Shown here in pieces: positions 62,431-64,000 of a stretch of DNA of 64,000 nt. The translations under genes were made by a program, and so were the position numbers. How positions within the stretch are numbered: position 1 is the first letter of the stretch; the number at the start of each line of letters is the position of its first letter. Source of the stretch: Laetiporus sulphureus 93-53 (lineage: Eukaryota > Basidiomycota > Agaricomycetes > Polyporales > Laetiporaceae). The notes under the pieces were generated by a model that saw nothing but the letters and a program-made list of their open reading frames with translations, made no database searches and was not told the origin of the DNA. The DNA lies in contig NW_024468529.1 in the NCBI RefSeq assembly GCF_001632365.1, positions 109,762-173,761 on the forward strand, in the 5' to 3' direction.

Positions 62431-62886
62431 CAGTACACCTGCTCATAACGCATAACGTCGGTGCCCAGGTTTGGCTATGCATTATGAGGTAGTATGCATT
62501 ACCAGGCTGTCACATAGTGTGACGTTGAGTGACTATGCGTGACTTTTCAAGGTAGGGCTGTCACGCACACAAAATAGGCCTTACATTTCTACTACTTTTT
62601 TGCGACAAACCTGGTTTAGTACCCCCAAATTTGGACATAAACATAATTGATAAACATAATTATGGGACAAAAATGGTGTTATGCGTCTGTATAACCTTCA
62701 ATGCACGTGAAATTTCTTAGTTAGGCATTATTCTCACGATATCATAATGCATAACGTTTTAGGTATGCATTATGTGGTATGAGATCTCATGCATAATTTG
62801 GCGGGCACCAACTCCGTGCCCACATGGAGCTATGCGTTATGAGGTGTTATGCACTATGAGGGAATGCATTATGAGCAGGTGTACTG
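62431..62886. mobile_element. TA-flanked MITE-like inverted-repeat element
   Basis: A 456-bp element. The left end CAGTACACCTGCTCATAA (62,431) is matched in inverse by TTATGAGCAGGTGTACTG ending at 62,886. Both ends are bordered by TA (62,429-62,430 and 62,887-62,888), the target duplication expected of Tc1/mariner/pogo-type elements. No transposase frame is present. The interior carries a repeated motif close to TATGCATTATGAGG (62,476; 62,493; 62,764; 62,831; 62,848), clustered near both ends as subterminal repeats. Confidence 0.85.
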
Positions 62887-63206
62887 TATATTGATGGCTG
62901 AGTTCACGGTTGAAGAATTAGCGCCAGACAAAGGTATTCGCAGAGATTTTGATACCTAGAGGTTACCAAGGTTTTCACTATCAGTCTTTCGAGGCCTCTA
63001 ACAGGGATGACGAAAGAATCACAGCGGAGGACGCATCCATAAATGGTGAAGCGAATGCCAAATATGGATGTGATTGTATCTGACGTCACCGCGGGCGCGG
63101 GGGTGACGCGCTGCAACCCACATTCGAAGCGGAGGAGCGTCTCGTTCTACGTATATAATCAGGATGGCTTGCATCCACACCCCACAAACCGACTTGCATA
63201 TCAATC
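62887..63206 (+). promoter_or_regulatory. 5' flank of the right-edge gene, with TATA-like box
   Basis: 320 bp between the TA-flanked element and the next start codon. GTATATAATC at about 63,151, roughly 55 bp before the ATG, is a TATA-type core promoter candidate. The insertion of the element about 320 bp upstream could affect regulation. Confidence 0.45.
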
Positions 63207-64000
63207 ATGATTTCGGCACGCTTCATCCGTCTCTCGCAACCTCCTGTCCTCGTCGCGCGACCTCTTGCGGTGGCGTCGTCGGCTCGCTTCCTCCACATCT
63301 CCAGCGTCGTCGCAGGCCATGATCCGTCTCTCCAGCAGGGTACTGTCTCCAAGCAGGAGAACTACCACCCAGGCGACCCGCACGACCAAGCTGCGCGCGC
63401 CGGTCAATCGAAGAGTGACAAAACGCCACTTGACGCCGCTTCGCAGGAGCCGGGCAAGAAGGCGTCGCGTGAGGGGCTATCTGGTAATCCAGAGGGTGTT
63501 GGTTTTGCTGAGCAAGTCGGCTCAGCGAGCACTTTTGCCAGCGACGGAGCGAGTGCGGAGGAGGGCAAGGGCGGCCAAGAAGAGAGCACCCCACCGGGTT
63601 TTTTTGATGCCGTTAAGAGCAAACTTGGCTTCCAGACGACGAGCGGCGAAGTGAAGCAGAACAGGGGCGGAGGCGAGGGAGTCACAGGCACAGGCACCTT
63701 CGCAAGGCTCAAGGAGAATGAGCATCGGCGCGGTCTACACACATCTGCGGTGGCTAGGATGGCGGATCCGACGAAGGGCCAGGCACCCGACGCAAGCAGG
63801 CAACCCAAGGACCGTACGTACGCCGACCAAAACGATCACTTGAAGCATCGGTCGCAAAGCGACCCGGCTCCCTCTCAAGGCAAGGGCAACGCTGCTGAGC
63901 AGCCGAGCCTGCCTTCACATCAGGTGCGTATTTCCCTCAACAAGAAGTGTCGATGAGGCACATAGTTTGCATACAGTTCCGCGACAAGACGCATAACGCC
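63207..64000 (+). CDS. Mitochondrial-type hypothetical protein, partial at right edge
   Basis: Exon 1 (63207-63923, 239 codons) begins MISARFIRLSQPPVLVARPL then SSARFLHISSVV, an Arg/Ser-rich amphipathic presequence with a typical cleavage context. Then comes a hydrophilic region (KQENYHPGDPHDQAARAGQS, PPGFFDAVKSKLGFQTTSG). A second presequence-like motif appears inside (EHRRGLHTSAVARMADP, about residue 175). A GTGCGT donor after CATCAG and an acceptor ending at 63,976 give a 53-nt phase-0 intron. The next exon starts FRDKTHNA and runs off the window. Soluble, Gly/Ser/Glu/Gln-rich composition resembles stress-protein-like mitochondrial proteins of fungi, but I do not recognise a defined domain. 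Confidence 0.75.

Overview
This window looks like nuclear DNA from a mushroom-forming basidiomycete (Agaricomycetes). Genes are packed on both strands. They are cut by many short GT-AG introns, mostly about 50-65 nt. Several encode families typical of this group: a DUF6534-type membrane protein, a DUF7918 protein, a myosin-motor/cytochrome-b5/chitin-synthase fusion, and a Ser/Pro-rich WW-like multi-pass protein. There are no operons, bacterial signals or CRISPR arrays. Splice sites were inferred by eye from frame and consensus, so termini are firmer than internal exon edges.

Layout, left to right. 0.7-5.7 kb (+): DH/PH Rho guanine-nucleotide exchange factor. 6.1-8.4 kb (-): mitochondrial delta-1-pyrroline-5-carboxylate dehydrogenase. 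8.6-9.4 kb (-): BTB/POZ protein. 9.7-11.2 kb (-): cyclophilin-RRM-RS splicing-type protein. 11.3-12.0 kb: a 685-bp terminal-inverted-repeat element abutting an intron-containing tRNA-Gly gene. 12.2-13.7 kb (+): DnaJC28-like (DUF1992) protein. 13.7-15.7 kb: gene-poor relics. 15.7-18.0 kb (+): mitochondrial methionyl-tRNA synthetase. 18-20 kb: nothing recognisable. 20.0-23.2 kb (-): WW-like/multi-pass membrane protein. 24.3-27.3 kb (+): coatomer beta' (COPI). 27.9-34.5 kb (+): chitin synthase with motor domain. 34.9-36.1 kb (+): single-span membrane protein. 36.9-39.0 kb (+): DUF6534 membrane protein. 39.4-40.8 kb (+): peroxisomal Nudix CoA diphosphatase ending in SKL. 41.2-42.7 kb (+): lineage-type protein with a Cys motif. 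42.7-47.6 kb: gene-poor tract with diverged repeat copies and an orphan promoter plus micro-ORF. 47.6-49.8 kb (+): cytochrome P450. 51.3-54.2 kb (+): auxilin/Swa2 (UBA-TPR-J). 54.4-55.4 kb (+): DENR/Tma22. 56.5-58.8 kb (-): class II DAHP synthase. 59.1-60.4 kb (-): short-chain dehydrogenase. 60.8-62.1 kb (-): DUF7918 protein with two C-terminal SUMO-interaction-like motifs. 62.4-62.9 kb: 456-bp TA-flanked inverted-repeat element. 63.2 kb to the right edge (+): mitochondrial-type protein, cut by the window.

Most genes are housekeeping: vesicle traffic (COPI beta', auxilin), cell wall (chitin synthase), amino-acid metabolism (P5C dehydrogenase, DAHP synthase), translation (MetRS, tRNA-Gly, Tma22) and CoA turnover. 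They do not form a biosynthetic cluster. The accessory signal lies in the two short inverted-repeat elements, one placed 1 bp from a tRNA gene, and in the decayed repeats at 13.7-15.7 and 43-47 kb. I see no convincing new multi-gene system.
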